Assembly (NCBI GenBank): GCA_025642065.1
Contig: JAODUP010000095.1
Location: 788,501 to 852,500 of the forward strand
DNA length: 64,000 nucleotides
Direction of reading: 5' to 3'
DNA from: Paralvinella palmiformis
Lineage: Eukaryota; Annelida; Polychaeta; Terebellida; Alvinellidae
Positions 45,830 to 58,181 of this stretch are shown here, piece after piece (within the stretch, counting starts at the first letter, position 1; the number at the start of each line of letters is the position of its first letter). The position numbers and the translations under genes are program-made. The notes under the pieces are model-generated. The model was not told the DNA's origin. It searched no databases and was given only the letters and a program-made list of their open reading frames with translations.

Positions 45830-46019
45830 CTGTACACATGTTAAGTTTCAGAAATGTCAAAACGGTAGATTTATACGTAAATCGGAGGGTCTCAGAAAAT
45901 CAAGCTTTTGTAGGTATTTCTCAGAAAATCGAGTTTTTATAAGTAAATCAGAATATGATAATAATTACTATGATAACAGAAAACACTCGTTAGACCATAA
46001 TAATCAAGTTTTATTATTC

Positions 46020-46640
46020 CCAACCAATACCTGCACCCAGATGAAGTACAAAATGTTGTGGAAATTGTTTTGGGTACTCTTTTTGATATAATGAACACTG
46101 TCAATAAAGAACCCACACTGTGTTATTATAGGCGATATGAATATTGATTTATTAAAATTTTAGAATTATCTAGTTATAGAACATGGTTGTCAGAAAGGAA
46201 GTAAGCTACATGTACACGTATATGCTTTGGATACTGTTTCAAATTAATACACGTTTGAAATTGATAAAGGGCCTTTCGCCAAAGCGTCATTAGTCATCTA
46301 CACCACAACGTGATGTGTATTAATTATGTCCTGAGCCACAGATATGACTGAACATCTCTGGGCATTTGTAACAATATTCAAGTTTTGCTCTTTACGCATA
46401 AGTATTCTCCTGATAAATTGCAAGTGTAATTCCGTAATATATTTACGTTAAATTGCGATATAAATGTTATACATGCAACCAGATCTAAATGAAAATGTAT
46501 TGATAAATTGCCAGTGTTCCAGTTTCCTCTGTTGTGGAATGAATGTATCCGAAACTAAACATCCATTCAACATATAACTCGTTTAAGCGATTTCTAAAAA
46601 CGATGTGTCTAGATGGTTACGCTGCCATAGTCAACTGCAG
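46020..46640 (+). pseudogene. Decayed LINE endonuclease fragment
   Basis: CVIIGDMNIDLLK at about 46114-46154 is the central motif of LINE-type endonucleases (GDxNIDLL). Later SFKRFLKTMCLDGY (about 46570-46610) resembles a LINE C-terminal end. Both are on the plus strand and interrupted by stops, and may come from one collapsed element. Confidence 0.5.
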
Positions 46641-46837
46641 CCACCCATACTGTAACTTGGCTGTCATAAATAATGTTAATTATACAAATCGGTCCTGTTT
46701 TTTGTTCATCTTATCTTTTGTTTTTCTATTTCTCCTCTTTCGCCGTGATGGCTGGTGCTTGTGTGTGTGTGTCCACGTTTTCGTACTTGCTCCTGTTTTA
46801 CTGCTCTTTCATGTCGTGTACATGTATGATGTAACAC

Positions 46838-46856
46838 ACACACACACTCAAACACC

Positions 46857-46898
<42 letters not shown>

Positions 46899-46906
46899 CC
46901 GACACA

Positions 46907-46940
<34 letters not shown>
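46838..46940. repeat. (CA)n microsatellite
   Basis: CA repeats with ACACCGACA interruptions repeated twice. Reading frames over it are repeat artefacts. Confidence 0.95.
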
Positions 46941-46948
<8 letters not shown>

Positions 46949-46980
46949 GACATCTATTAGCTTTGTTATGTATAATGTAG

Positions 46981-48602
46981 AATCTATGTTGTTGTCCTCT
47001 TATGTGGTCTGGCGAAACGACCTATTAATTTATACAATGCTGTTTGATGGATTTATACTCCTGGAGTCGTTTGTTACTCCGGCAGGCATCTCCATGGGTA
47101 TTAAGCTGCGGACAGAGTTTTTTCCCATATTATGAGTAATTAGATTACACTGATATGGGAAATTTGTTAAATGTATAGCTATTATAATCCCGACGTGTCA
47201 TTCGCAGTATCGGAGATCTGCCTGAAATCCGCTGTTGTCGACCATGGGTCAAATAGATCAAGTGGATAGGCGCTTTAATTTAGATCTCACCACACCTAAC
47301 TGCATACACTTAGGGACGCTAAATTAGGCGTGAATGAACGTTCACTTTGTGATGAACGGAAACGTATGAGGATTAGCTGTTAGGTTCGAGTAAACCATAA
47401 TATTTACTCAGGTTTGAGACGATATTTCGTTCTAGTCCAGTAATAATCCATTGCGCAGTATTGCTACTTTGTTTTTATTTTAGTTAAATCGCTTCAGTGA
47501 GTCCATACTGAGTTAGTGTACATTCTCTTTGTTATGAACAAACTGTAATATTTGTTAACACGCTAAGGGTATATATATGGCTTAGATTTTCACTTAGGTT
47601 AGAGAAGAACTTCGACGCCAGACCAGTCGGACGTGTATTGATACATGGTTCATATGGGTAGGATTTATTCAGTTATTCGAACCCAGAATAAAGCTGAGGT
47701 CAGCATCTGAGGTGTCGAATGTTTTATATACAGGTTTCTTTTGGACCACAGAAAATTACTGTTGAATGTAAACTGTGGTGTCAAAATAGTTATGATATGT
47801 ATGTAGCAAGTCACCATTGAACCACACGCACGTGTTGTTTGTTGCGAGCTGTGGTAACAAATGGTATGTTTTTTACGTGCTTTCGCTTTTTGTACGTAGC
47901 CTGCATTTAGCCGCTTTCCTGTGGGCGTGACATATTTGTCGCGTACGAAAAGCGAATTAGCTGGTTCCCACAGGCTGATGAGTAGACCAGACACATGCTT
48001 AGGTATACGCACACATCTATTAATATGTGGAGGTATTGAACATTTTATTTTTAGATTAATGTATGTATAGTTGTATTTGTATTTAGATTTATGGAGGTAG
48101 GTCTCGAAGGATGTTTAGATATGTTTATGCTCTGTGCCTGTTGCCTCTTTATATGTACCCTAAAACACACACATATACACACAAACACACACGCATACAC
48201 ACACATATAAAATAAGAGTAAATAAATTAGAGTAGACATTGGTACTTTTCGGACATTGCCAGAATTCGGACAATTCGTTACACATTCGTTTGAGGCACAC
48301 ATAAATCAATGACATATTCACATAAAGTAATGACGTTCAACATACACAACTGTCCTCTTGCCGCAAAATTTTTAAATTGTTTCGTGTAACACTCCGTTAA
48401 GGTATAAAACAATTACAATTACTCCTCCATTGTTCAGCGTAAGAGGTGTTTCTTACTCTCACGCAGTAGTAGTAAGAAGCAAGGCTTCATTTGAATCATC
48501 TCGCAGTCTCTTATTAGTCTTATTTCGTGTGCTTTTGGCCAAAACATATCCACTAAGGTACGATTTATTCAAATTCTGCTATTTTGAATATAATCTCAAA
48601 CG
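46981..48602. other. Gene-free stretch, nothing firmly recognised
   Basis: A minus-strand frame of 115 codons at 47665-48012 shows no known motif. AATAAAGCTGAGGTC near 47688 looks like an LTR polyadenylation region, but no paired copy or TG..CA borders could be set. Confidence 0.35.
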
Positions 48603-48618
48603 CAGTGTGTTTCGTTGA

Positions 48619-48806
48619 TGATGATGATGATTGATGTTTTACGGCCATTTTTGTGCACATGGTAGGCTAAATGGGCCGAGCGACTTCCAAAGGTAATGAG
48701 ACGAAGTGAAAGACGAAACAACCTTCAGATATGCCCACGCCGGGATTCGAACACGGGTGGTAGTGATTTGTGGTCCAACACGCTACCGCTAGACCACGGA
48801 GGTGCC
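48619..48806 (-). repeat. SINE family 1, full copy with 16-bp target-site duplication
   Basis: Minus orientation, with its tRNA-like head at the right (GGGATTCGAACACGGG, GCTACCGCTAGACCACGG on the plus strand). Flanked by CAGTGTGTTTCGTTGA at 48603-48618 and the identical CAGTGTGTTTCGTTGA at 48807-48822. The perfect duplication suggests a recent insertion. Confidence 0.95.
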
Positions 48807-48822
48807 CAGTGTGTTTCGTTGA

Positions 48823-49508
48823 AGGTGTCCGAATACTGCAATGTGAATTAAACAAACCGAAAAATATCATCAGAAAGATGAGCAAGTACCAAATTGTGAT
48901 AATTGTCATTCTAGTTGTGGGGATTTAATGTCTTTGTATTTTATTTAAATAATATATGACATTTATTAATAGTTCCTCTGGTTGTTTTCTCGAATTTGCA
49001 AATTATTAAGAATTCTGCCGGAAGTGTGCGAATTCTGCCTGGTTATCCATACTTCACTTTCAGAAACTTTATGGTGCCAAAAATAAATAATTTAGAACGA
49101 AATACACATTTATGGGAACCTTGAAGTTGGATAAATGTTTTGAAATGGATTCTACTTTTCTAATACGAAAACATACAATTTTGTGGTTAATTATGTGTCC
49201 GAAAACTGCCATATCTATATCAAAATTAGTGGTTTCGAAAATTATCTTCAACTCAACCTTCCTTGCACTTGCTGTAGTCTAAATGGGCAATGACACTGAC
49301 AGCAGAATACAAGTTCATTTCACCAACAGATTTATCATTGTATGTGAACAAGTTAAAGTAAAATGCCAGCAATTTAATCTACTAACACCCTAACAGTGCT
49401 AACTAATTTTGTCAACCAGCAGCATACGCCGATATTTGCGCCACGGAATAAACATAACCCCTGCGCAACTATAACTATGGTATAACTAAACACAGTTTGT
49501 TTGTGCGT
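48823..49508. other. Gene-free stretch, nothing recognised
   Basis: AT-rich, no motif-bearing frame. Confidence 0.45.
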
Positions 49509-49633
49509 GTGTGTTTTAGCTGTGTATAATAAGGCACAGGCACAGAGAATCTCGAACCGTGAATTCAAACTCTGGACGTTTCTTCAGGGGACTGAATCCA
49601 GAGTGGCGACTTTTCTTGCTGAGACATGTGTAA
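49509..49633 (+). repeat. Direct repeat R2, copy 1
   Basis: GTGTGTTTTAGCTGTGTATA through CTGAATCCAGAGTGGCGACT to GACATGTGTA, about 125 bases. Repeats at 50620-50743 in the same orientation with only a few differences. Type of element unknown. Confidence 0.85.
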
Positions 49634-50619
49634 TGTCTCACCAGTCCCTTTTTTAAGCCGCCAAGCAATATCAAAATACGAATCACCTACAGCCGTGGAG
49701 TTTGTGAGTAGAACACCCAAGTCAGATCACGGCAGTAGTGAGAATGTTTAGCTTAATTATCTAAGCAGCCCTATTTATGGCTATTTTTCAATTGCTGTAT
49801 CTTTCTTCAAAGCAATATTATATAAACTATATAACCCAAATGTCACTGTCTTCAAAGATCAGTTTTAATAACGGGCAGGCGTCACGAAGCGACTACTATT
49901 AAAACTGTTTAGCTTAATTGCTATTAAAAGACTGACATCTGCGCTGAAGCAGACCGTATTAGCGCGTCATAGCTTCGATACTGTTTGAACTATGTTATCA
50001 TTTTCAAACCTGACCTAATTTCTGCTATTCTACCTATTGTAGTTCTTAAATGTTATTTATGACAAGCAGATTAGAGCTAATCTTGAATGTCATAGTACAA
50101 ACTGGACATAACTGGACCTAGGAAAGATAATTCTATTCCCACATACAACCAAGGTGAATTTTATATGCAACTAAAGTTGTTATATAAAACACACCAATCG
50201 CGCGAGCTGTGTCCGCTGTCACCGCTTGAGATGCGATGCAGTTTTTCTATTCCTGAGTCAGGAGTACTTATAATGCTTTAAGAGCTTACTGTGCCTGCTA
50301 CAGTCATTTAAATGCTGGATAACCAGGCCAGACACCTAAACGGCGTCCCTCCAAATACACAAATAGTACATGGAATATACAGCTCTAGATCAACTTTTCT
50401 TCAATGCAGGTACCAGGAAATATAGTCTCCACGCATAGAAAACGGAACTCTGCAACAACCGCAGCATAATATGCCTTGTGATATTTGCTGGAGGGTCAAA
50501 TACCTCATAAGCATATAAATCCAATAAATTCTATGACCTACTCGTCACTAACCCTTTATATCAAATATTACAAAATTGGTAAAAAGAAAAGACGAACCTC
50601 AATCTCTGGCACGGGAAAT
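49634..50619. other. Sequence between R2 copies, nothing recognised
   Basis: No coding motif. It could be the inside of an element if R2 were terminal repeats, but no open frame supports that. Confidence 0.4.
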
Positions 50620-50743
50620 GTGTGTTTTAGCTGTCTATAATAAGGCACAGGCACAGCGAACCTCGAACCGTGAATTCAAACTCTGGACGTTTCTTCAGGG
50701 GACTGAATCCAGAGTGGCGACTTTTCTTGCTGACACATGTGTA
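50620..50743 (+). repeat. Direct repeat R2, copy 2
   Basis: See copy 1 at 49509-49633. The match ends at TGTGTAG, after which the two flanks differ. Confidence 0.85.
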
Positions 50744-51428
50744 GTCTTCTGTAGCAGTTGTTTTCAAAATGCTTAGGGTGAATTTCCCTTTCCAGGTTTT
50801 TTCCGGGGGTATATTGAAAATCAAGGACTATTCAGCTAGAAGCTGCTCAAAAAAATACCGATGCGGTTTGGGTATTGGATATATGTAATGAGATAATCTG
50901 TTAACATTGTGGGTGTTCTAATAGAGAACTCAATGTACAAAATAAAGAACTCCAGCTACTGAAATTATTATTGTTAGTCATACACCAGGAAAATACCTAA
51001 TTGCGAGCCATAAATGGTAATAGCTTAAAAAAAAGTAATATGTGCTGTGGACTAATTATATAAGGATCAGTTTTCAGATGATGTTCCTGTACCAGATATT
51101 GACTATGCAATAAAGATTAAGTGTATCTATTTCATACATACTGTATCCGATAATTTGTGAACAAAACAGGAGTTATGGATCGATATTATGAAATTAATGT
51201 TCAATATCGCAATTTTAAAATTAGTTTAGTGCCATATTTTCATGGTCGTTGAAGTTATTTGTATGTGTTCGTGGGCGTATGCATGTGTGCGTGTGCATGT
51301 ATGTATGTGTACGTGCGTGTGTGTTTGTGTATGTGTTTGTGTGTGTGTGTGACTGTTCAATTACTGGAGAGTTAATAATTGTGCACCAGAAAGTGTTGTT
51401 AATTCAATGTGTTGTGACATAGCACATA
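50744..51428. other. Region upstream of the GT92 gene with a (GT)n tract
   Basis: Holds a GT/GTAT-rich tract at about 51267-51351, some 80 bases before the GT92 start codon. No clear TATA box or other promoter motif can be assigned. Confidence 0.5.
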
Positions 51429-54400
51429 ATGGAGCTACCTGCTTATCGTGTCAGAGATATCCAGTTATTATTTGTCTTTTTAGCTATAACTCTAATTATA
51501 TTTATAATACATGATTCTGGCTCGATTGTCTATAATTTAACGGCTTACTTTGATGACAATCAAAACAATGCGGAAGAACCTGTCAACAATATAATATATA
51601 ATTTGTATAGGACAGATTTACATATTGATGACTGGCAGCCAGTGATTACCAACGTTTCCTATGTGTACTCGGCCTATTTGAATTCAAAATCGGAACTAAA
51701 CACTTCATCTATTAGAATTATTGCAACATTACGTGATAAAGAATGTGAAAATAGCAAACTAATGCCAACACTATATTGTCTAATATGGATTTGGGGATCT
51801 CATCATTCTCCACGTGTGATCATGTCTCCTGTAAACAAAATGACCAATATGGGTGGAGTTAGAAGGTAAGGATTGTTTCACAGACGCATCACATTAAAAC
51901 GGTTTTACAACTGAAATTAATAGTTCTATTCATCAGTAATATCAGCAAGAGGTTAGAAGGGTATATTATTTATTGATCATACTTTCATTCGATTTGTTCA
52001 CAGTGCATTGTCCATTTCTCCCCCTCCCCAACCCAGGTAGTATACTAGGACTCCCGACAAGTTAGATCCAGAACATCCAGGTTAACTACAGAGACGTAAA
52101 CAATGTTTGATTATCGAAAGATTGATATTTTTGACGGTGATCATTTAAATATATATTATATTATCCACAATAAATTCGCAGTTCTAATTAGTAGTTATTA
52201 AATAAATTCTTATTTAACACTCTCTTAAAGTTATTCAAATACTTATTATAGTCTAGTCAAATAATAACTTGACCCACCACTAATTGCAAAAACTTGTTTC
52301 TCTATGTGATTCCCCTCTGATATACCCCAGAAATAACATATTAAAATAGAAATGAATAGAAGTGGTAGAAGGGTTTTAAATATGCTAATTTATGTTAATT
52401 AGGTACAAACATAAAAGAAACCAGATAAACAATTGGAAATCTTGCATTTGTCATCAAAAGAAGCAATTAAATGTTATCCAAATTGATCAGTTGTGTTGTT
52501 AGAAATAATAGAAACTAAAATCAAGTGCTCATTTGGGTGATTGGCTAATTATGTAACCATAATTATGCTAATTATGTGTTGCCATACCACCTTTTCATCA
52601 TAACTTGTAGAACTGTGAACCAAAAAGTATGAGAAAAATGTCACGATCTAGATATCATAGTTCAATGCTAGTGTTACATGAAAGAATCCCCCCAAATGTG
52701 TCATTATGAGCCAATTGTGAAAATAACAAGTAACATAGAAAAACGTACTGCCGCACCAGATAGACATATCCAGAAGAAGATAAAAGCCAAGTTATCGGAA
52801 CACTTTTTTGAAGCTCAATGGTTCTTCATTCACCAACTTTAGTCTTAGTAGCCTTTGGATCCATTGCATTAGAGCAGCTAGTGCCTTTACAGCAACCACA
52901 GGTAAATATACATTCAATGTCATTCCTGCGACAAGTGCATTTTAGAGTATTACAGCCGGTTTTACAGTTACCATCCCCTTCTCCTTCCATCCATATTCAG
53001 TGACATTATCCTTTCCACTCGCTTATTTGATGGAAAACACGTAGTGATTGGTACTTGGCAGCATCTGACGTTGGGGACAAAACCCGTGCCTGAATCTGTT
53101 TTGAACACCTGACAACCTTTCTTTAAATCGCTGGCATCTAAGTTTGTCCAGACTGTCATTTTTTCATCCATTGCACATGGACATAATTGTCTTCTCCCCA
53201 GCTTCAGTAATTAAATCATGTTGCGTATATGGGCCAGAAAAAAGATTTCTGCATGTTTTCTGAATTCGGAATCACCAAGCAGCTTCCTGAGCACATACAG
53301 TCTGGAGTTGTGTCGCAACCGAAAATGGCATGGGAAAACAGAATGTATTCACATGTAGTCTCCTTTGGGTTATATCTCGTCTTTTGTATGTCCCATACTC
53401 TGCAGCCTTTTGAATGTAACTTTGGTTTTGGTCGAAAGTATATTGCCCGTGACAGATTCTTTGCATGATAGCAAAGCAAAACCAGCAAGTCTTTGGCCTC
53501 TCAGACTAGAACAGTGTAACAAAAACTCAGCAGATTTCACTGCAGTCATGACAATCGGTATATCGGCATCTCCCTTTGCATGTTGGACAACATATCCTAC
53601 TCTCTGAAGTTTATCACTCAAATGTTAATGAACCTCTGCTTGTTTACTGGGTTTGACAAAAACTCAGCTTTCTTCAAATAATTAACAGACTCTTTTCTCT
53701 AAATGGGGTTTCTCCTATCAAACACATAGTGAAGGTCAGTAGACGGCAGGGAATCTGGATGTGAGTTTATCTCCACAATCATCACAACCCAACAAACCAT
53801 TTAGGAAATCTCTTGTCATTTCCAAATCGCAGTTGCTTTGACTTTCATAACTATCCTTGCCAGATGTGTCCTCATCTCCTTCAGCAGCAGTAGGCAGAGT
53901 GTAGTTGTATGCATTTGCAAAGAACATGGTATGCAAGGACGCGTGCACTCGCTGAAAGAATGTAAATGACACCGCTAGTTGTATAAATCGTCTCTAGTAG
54001 TTTGAAAAGTCCAGAGCCTGCCATAAGTGGCCATTGCTGCCTAGAAAACTCATCTGTGTATGAAAGCCACCTAATATTACCACTACTGACCAGTCTTGAT
54101 GGACCTCATCAGTTATCTTTAATATTGGCATTCTCGCAATGCTGACGTCAAATGACCTCAGAAATAAGCCAGGACCCCTTACCTACCAGCATGGTATTAA
54201 GGCCTGAATAATCTTCCATAACTGGACAGAATTTGAAGACTTTGCAATTAACCGCCAGGAGCTGAGGTCTGATAGAGTGAAACATATAAGAATTCCCTTG
54301 GAAATGACTCATTTATGCAAGGCTTTGAGCACTTATGGGATAATGCACAAATGACACCCCATAGAAGCACATGCTAGTACAGCAGGCACTTAGGCCTAAT

Positions 54401-54868
54401 GAGACTTAACCTAGGTGGTAATTAGTTCTTAGAACTTACCTGAATTTGCTACAAATTACCACGATTCATATTACAAATTTCTGTAACAAATAAAGATGGC
54501 ATACTGGAATCAATCAAGCGTAATGAATTACTCAAATCAAAACAGTAGTTATGAAGGAGGGTCCATTGTTTTAATCTTTTAATTAGCTGGATTAAAAAAA
54601 GAGGGCTCTGCTGTAGATATGGGATACAAAACAGGATAAAATAGGTTTACCTGAATCATGATCTTGTAAGTTTGGGTTGATATTCCCAAATGTTATGAAG
54701 AAAAAAAAACAGTTTTAAAAAGATAATGGCGACCCACAATTATGATGACATAATCATCCAAATGGGCACTTGATTTTAGTTTCTATTATTTAGAACAACA
54801 ACCCCGTTTCGCAACCGATGTGGTTTCAAAAATGCCTGCCCGTTTTGCAACAGTGTGGGAAAAAATAA

Positions 54869-54936
<68 letters not shown>

Positions 54937-56759
54937 TTATTTATCAATCAGTCAACCGTTCCTTAGTTAGTAATTCCGGTTAGTTCTCCGATCTCCACCA
55001 CCTTGACAATAAATGATTGCTCAAGTCGTTTATAAATGAATCTGACCTAGTCTTCTATTATAGAACAAATATTTAGGTGTAATTATACATGACAAACATC
55101 AGGATGATAATGATATCATGAGATATGTTAAATCACTTCATCCAAGAAGGAATATGCTTATCAGTCGCTTCAAAACCTGTTCCTCCGGTATTAAAGTAAA
55201 ATTATTTAGATCATTCCTTTACAATGCTTTTGACTGTTATTTGTGGTCAACGTATAAACAATATAAACATAAGCGTGTTGTAGTGGGCTTTAATAATATA
55301 TACAGAAACTTATTTGGTATTTTATGGGGGGAGAGTCTGTCTGCAATTTATGTCAATAATAAGATTGATTCATTTGCGGTGCTGGTTCGCAAAAACGTGT
55401 ATAGTTTTAAAACACGTTTAGGTGCTACTAGCAACTTGCTAGTACAATGTATTGTTTCTAGTTTGTTTTATTATCATTCTAGCTGTTGTGCTAGATGGAC
55501 GAAAATATTCGATTTCATAATTTGTTTATAGTTTGTTATGTGTATTGTATATTTCACTGTATCATAATTCATATGTATATGGAATCTTATAATCTGAAAT
55601 AAATCTCTTGAATTGAATAGCCTCTAGTCTTATATAATTATCTGTATATCATTTCAGATATAGCAGTATGGAGTTTGGTTGCCAGTTTATGGTGGATATG
55701 TCACAACTGAAAAATGCTACGATCTCCGTCATGACAGAAGACGAAGCATTTTCAGCTTCTGTCAACGATACCGTGGCAGCAATGTTCGTGACGTCACACA
55801 ACATCATGAAATTGCATTATAATATAGCACCTCGCTCACCGGAAATATCTATCACTAGACAGAATGTGGCAAAGAAGTATAGCAGTTCAGAAGAACTTTG
55901 CTATAACGTACCCACTACAGTAATGGCTACCTTCACCGTGTGTCTCTGGCAACCATTATTCTTACTTAGGTACGATCCAGAATGGTTCGTAGAATGGATG
56001 GAATACAACATACTCTTTGGTGCTGATCTAATACAAATTTATAGTTATGATATTCCTAAAACATTGTATACTTATATTGGATATTATCAGCGACTAGGAG
56101 TGTTGTATCTGTTGCCATGGACGCTCCCTAAAATTGCTGATAATACGAAATACAACCGTCGTCTACAATTTGCAATGATTCTTGAATGTCATCTCAGATA
56201 TCAATACAAATCAAAGTAAGTATCTAACTCCATTTCGTGTTACACGTGCCCCATTTTATTAGATGCTACTTAATCTTGTTTTCAAATGTTTAGATATATC
56301 GTAGCTGAGGATCTGGATGAACTAATCGTGCCCAGAAGTCCTCATCATATGTCCTGGTCGGCCATGATCCAGAATTCCAATTGTTCGTCTCACTCGATGA
56401 CCTATGGCGTTAGAAATTTAGTATTTAAGATTGTGACGCACAAAACCAACAGACTATTGACATTTGATAACATAAAGAGAGCGCCGCTTGTTTACCCATT
56501 TTTTAGCAGATCGAAGTATATAGCTAAAACGGGTGTTAAACAGATGAAAATACATTCAACAGATGATAGACACAACATTTGTATCTTAGATATAGATCTT
56601 AGTGCCTTGCATCACTATCGGTTTGTTGATGGGCTATACAATGAGAGTGATGCTATATTCGATAAAAGCATATTAGTATATAGGGATAGCATCAAGCCCA
56701 AAGTAGACCAAGTTACAGCTAAGATAAATCATTTGAATTTGGCGAACAAAATAAATTAA
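51429..56759 (+). CDS. Glycosyltransferase family 92 (DUF23) type II membrane protein
   Basis: Three exons: 51429-51865, 55658-56215, 56294-56759. Junctions are GT..AG with phases 2 and 2, and 1461 nt gives 486 residues. A membrane anchor lies at about residues 11-27 (QLLFVFLAITLIIFII), followed by a stem and the lumenal domain, as expected for a Golgi enzyme. Family signatures include FTVCLWQPLFLL, YNILFGADLIQIYSYD and a Tyr-rich YTYIGYYQRLGVLYLLPW. Then come ECHLRYQYKSKYIVAEDLDE LIVP, the DxDE block (Asp338, Asp340, Glu341) taken to bind sugar-nucleotide and metal. GT92 members in animals transfer galactose onto N-glycan core fucose, but the exact acceptor here is not known. The length is typical and no break is seen. 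Intron 1 (3.8 kb) is filled with mobile DNA. The start is the first ATG before the anchor. Confidence 0.9.
52490..54805. mobile_element. TIR DNA element in GT92 intron 1 carrying a Cys-rich ORF
   Basis: The left end (52495 on) GTTGTTAGAAATAATAGAAA CTAAAATCAAGTG and the right end (54802 inward, minus strand) GTTGTTCTAAATAATAGAAA CTAAAATCAAGTG agree over some 45 bases as terminal inverted repeats, continuing to CATTTGG(G/A)TGATT. The 2.3-kb interior has a decayed minus-strand ORF. Exact ends and target duplication are not resolved. Confidence 0.8.
52826..54150 (-). pseudogene. Decayed ORF with GCDTT motif and C-terminal CXC-like cluster
   Basis: Minus-strand frames in order: GGFHTQMSFLGS near 54080-54050; HTMFFANAYNY (53972-53736); LQRVGYVVQHAKGDADIPIV (53621-53540); CRVWDIQKTRYNP and LFSHAIFGCDTTPD (53400-53290). 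It ends in a Cys cluster, CKTGCNTLKCTCRRNDIEC and TCGCCKGTSC, with a stop at 52828-52826. This block order is that of a multicopy uncharacterised protein family common in cnidarian and molluscan genomes. The terminal inverted repeats around it suggest it is the element's own protein. Several frame breaks. Function unknown. Confidence 0.65.
54868..54933. repeat. (TA)n microsatellite in GT92 intron 1
   Basis: Pure TA run just outside the right end of the TIR element. Confidence 0.95.
55075..55620 (+). pseudogene. LINE 3' end (post-RT region and tail) in GT92 intron 1
   Basis: A frame of 137 codons starts inside ...GVIIHDKHQDDNDIMRYVKS and contains RNMLISRFKTCSSGIKVKLF, SFLYNAFDCYLWSTYK and VGFNNIYRNLFGI. 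This is the C-terminal region after reverse transcriptase in many animal LINEs. A 3' UTR ends AAATAAATCTCTTGAATTGA ATAG, a probable tail, about 40 bases before GT92 exon 2. 5'-truncated copy. Confidence 0.75.
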
Positions 56760-57202
56760 ACTTTCGTGGTACTAATTTAAAAATAATTGTCAGTAGCTAA
56801 TATTAGTTTATTATGGAGAGTTATTCAAATGTTACTTCGGTATTTTGTTAATGAAAATATAAAAAATTAAAACACACTTTCAGAGATAAATAATAATCAT
56901 TATTTATTAAATCTCTTTTTACAGACTTATTATTGAGCTATCAGTGTAAAGCACTTTTGAATGTCTACTGCTAATAAGGGCAGTTTATTAAATATACATT
57001 ATTATTATTACAAAAGGGCCCGGTTATAACGCGGTCGTTTTGGTCCACAACCTGTGGACCACGAAACGAAATAGAACCAAAGACTATTTATAACAAGACG
57101 TGTTACTTTGCGTTTTAACATGGGACGCCATTTTGAATTTCATGGAGCGCCAGGGCCCTAGCGACCGGAGGTAGATTGTCACGGACAGCTCCCTTCGTTA
57201 AC

Positions 57203-57990
57203 ATGGCGCCTAATGGCACTGGTTCATTCTGCGCCGCTTTCGGCTGCAGTAACAGAAAAATTATGCACAAATAAAGACATCTCCGAAAGGAAATGATCTC
57301 GCTTTTTTTTTAAATAAAGGATATTTAAAAAATAAGCATAACAATTTGAAGTAGACACACTCCTACTTGACGTGAGCCAAGCAGTAGGCCCAAGATCTAT
57401 ATTCGTTTCAGAAAAAAATCTGATTAAATTTTATTGAACAATATCAACCTATTAATCACAAAATGGGTATGTAAGATATACATAAGCTTACAGTTACATG
57501 TACTGGAGCCACTGAAGATGTTATGGGCGGGAGGTATATTTTACTTTATTATTGTTAATAATATAATTGGACTTCTAAAATTACATTACTATAATCAGAT
57601 AATTTTTCCCTAATTACAATAATTATAAGTAGCCGAGTATTTATATGATCACCTGCATTCATAGTTATTTTTAAACGTAAGCAATTGGTACTTATTGATA
57701 TATATGGACTTCTGTTTATAATTTAAATGTTATGAAATTAATTATTAAATACCTCAACTAGTGGTAGAAACATTCATTTTGTTATTTTTTCTATTGACAG
57801 AAGTAAAAGATGGGTTATTAAGTGTTGTCGTTCAGATATATGATGAGGAAAGACTTAAATTACTTGAATACTAATTGTAGAATGTATGATATGCATTTCA
57901 CTGAAAAGGAATTCATGAACCAGACAACTTATCTATAATTATTTTTGATGTACCAAATCCACTGCATGCATCCACTGAAATCAAAAAGGA
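57203..57990 (+). pseudogene. THAP-domain gene remnant (first two exons)
   Basis: MAPNGTGSFCAAFGCSNRK at 57203-57271 has the CxxxC start of a THAP zinc finger. A second exon-like block after TTGACAG at 57801 reads SKRWVIKCCRSD and later MYDMHFTEKEFMN, matching the RKKW and C..HF parts of the domain. The Cys of the second zinc pair is Tyr here, and stops occur in both blocks, so it is not functional. THAP domains begin P-element-like transposases as well as host regulators; near-by repeats favour the former. Confidence 0.6.
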
Positions 57991-58181
57991 AGGTATTAAC
58001 AGATAGGAGACCTATACAGGAGACAGGGCCAGCTGTAATGGTAATGAATATTTATAAAATATTAATGGTGAAAATGTGTATTATAAAATTAATTAAATAA
58101 GAAACAAGGCATCAAATCCATGACATTTTGTCAGCCCATTTCATATCATAATACAAAAATTACCAGCACCTGAATTAATAC

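Noticed and set aside
47360..47830. Solo LTR suspected from TGTTAGGTTCGAG and AATAAAGCTGAGGTC
   Set aside because: No second copy, no clear CA end and no target duplication could be shown.
47665..48012. 115-codon minus-strand frame
   Set aside because: No recognisable domain, no splice context and unremarkable composition; likely chance in a gene-free stretch.
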